Shown in pieces: positions 5,481-5,588 of a stretch of 5,588 nucleotides of DNA. A program made the position numbers and the translations under genes. The stretch lies in the NCBI GenBank assembly GCA_031282925.1, contig JAITCT010000017.1:1-5588 (forward strand). The letters run 5' to 3'. The notes below the pieces were generated by a model. That model did not search any database. It had not been told where the DNA came from and saw nothing but the letters and a program-made list of their open reading frames with translations. This stretch comes from Dysgonamonadaceae bacterium. GTDB lineage: Bacteria; Bacteroidota; Bacteroidia; Bacteroidales; Azobacteroidaceae. Each line of letters opens with the position of its first letter. Position 1 is the stretch's first letter.

Positions 5481-5588
5481 AAATTTCAGTAGCCTGTTTG
5501 ATGGACCTGTTTTTTGTTTTCAGGATGTTGAAAGCGAAGTCCCTCAACAGAGCAAGGTTTGCCGCCGCCGGTTTGTTTGCGGTTGAAG
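5423..5588. mobile_element. End of an insertion sequence (ISAs1-like, tentative), continues past the window
   Basis: The sequence starting CAGGGCTGTTAAATTC at 5423 looks like an IS terminal repeat; ISAs1-family ends begin CAGGG as I recall. Three facts place the end here. The transposase stop lies 8 nt inside. DUF6266 homology begins immediately outside. The codon split by the junction would restore the expected Pro (CCC) if the first base were C instead of the IS-derived G. The other end and the target duplication are outside the window. Confidence 0.6.
5431..5588 (-). CDS. IS transposase, C-terminal 52 codons (ISAs1-like, partial)
   Basis: On the minus strand a frame enters from the right edge and ends at a TAA (5431-5433). 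It reads ANLALLRDFAFNILKT, then SIKQATEIFANYN, and ends KELWKILCRI. The pattern N-x-A-x-x-R-x-F-A-x-N-I-L near the C-terminus resembles ISAs1/H-repeat-type DDE transposases. The catalytic residues lie upstream, outside the window, so the family is tentative. The frame overlaps the first ~16 codons of the fused DUF6266 frame, and the stop sits at the very end of the IS, as is common for this group. An unrelated transposase family is the alternative. Confidence 0.6.
   Translation of the reverse strand, partial: STANKPAAANLALLRDFAFNILKTKNRSIKQATEIFANYNLKELWKILCRI

Overview
The window looks like a fragment of a Bacteroidota (Bacteroides/Parabacteroides-type) genome. The case rests on AT-rich leaders without clear Shine-Dalgarno sequences, sequences resembling the Bacteroidota -7 box (TAnnTTTG), two IntDOT-like tyrosine recombinases with the Bacteroides-type N-terminal arm domain, and a DUF6266-type protein. 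It appears to be one end of an integrated mobile element next to host (or older element) DNA that carries an insertion sequence.

Layout. (1) Positions 2-1234, plus strand: the C-terminal part of a probable ParB-like partition protein that enters from the left. It ends in an acidic tail built from a 53-residue tandem duplication and is followed by a strong intrinsic terminator. (2) Positions 1405-1969, plus strand: two tandem paralogous genes for small MerR/excisionase-type helix-turn-helix proteins, 4 nt apart. (3) Positions 1972-2012: a bidirectional terminator between convergent operons. (4) Positions 2038-4543, minus strand: two tandem tyrosine recombinase genes of identical length (413 codons), 22 nt apart and read right to left. 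(5) Positions 4544-4898: a roughly 355-nt non-coding region with a candidate int promoter, an 8-bp inverted repeat around it, two 20-bp direct repeats, a cluster of CGGCAAA-type inverted repeats, and a match to the CTnDOT-type core GTAnnTTTGC. (6) Positions 4899-5422, minus strand: a DUF6266-type gene whose 5' end is missing. (7) Positions 5423-5588: the end of an insertion sequence that cut into that gene, including the last ~52 codons of its transposase.

Inference on how it works: the two recombinases and the two HTH proteins probably form the integration/excision module of an integrative element, with the HTH proteins as directionality factors or regulators. A 20-bp motif occurs twice upstream of the int operon and once upstream of the HTH operon, which suggests that a common protein contacts both regions. 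The core-like site just beyond the DUF6266 terminator is the best candidate for the element boundary. No RNA gene or CRISPR array was seen. The main surprises are the shared 20-bp motif, the IS junction that can be placed to the base by reading frame, and the acidic repeat tail of the ParB-like protein. Nothing here amounts to a clearly new system.
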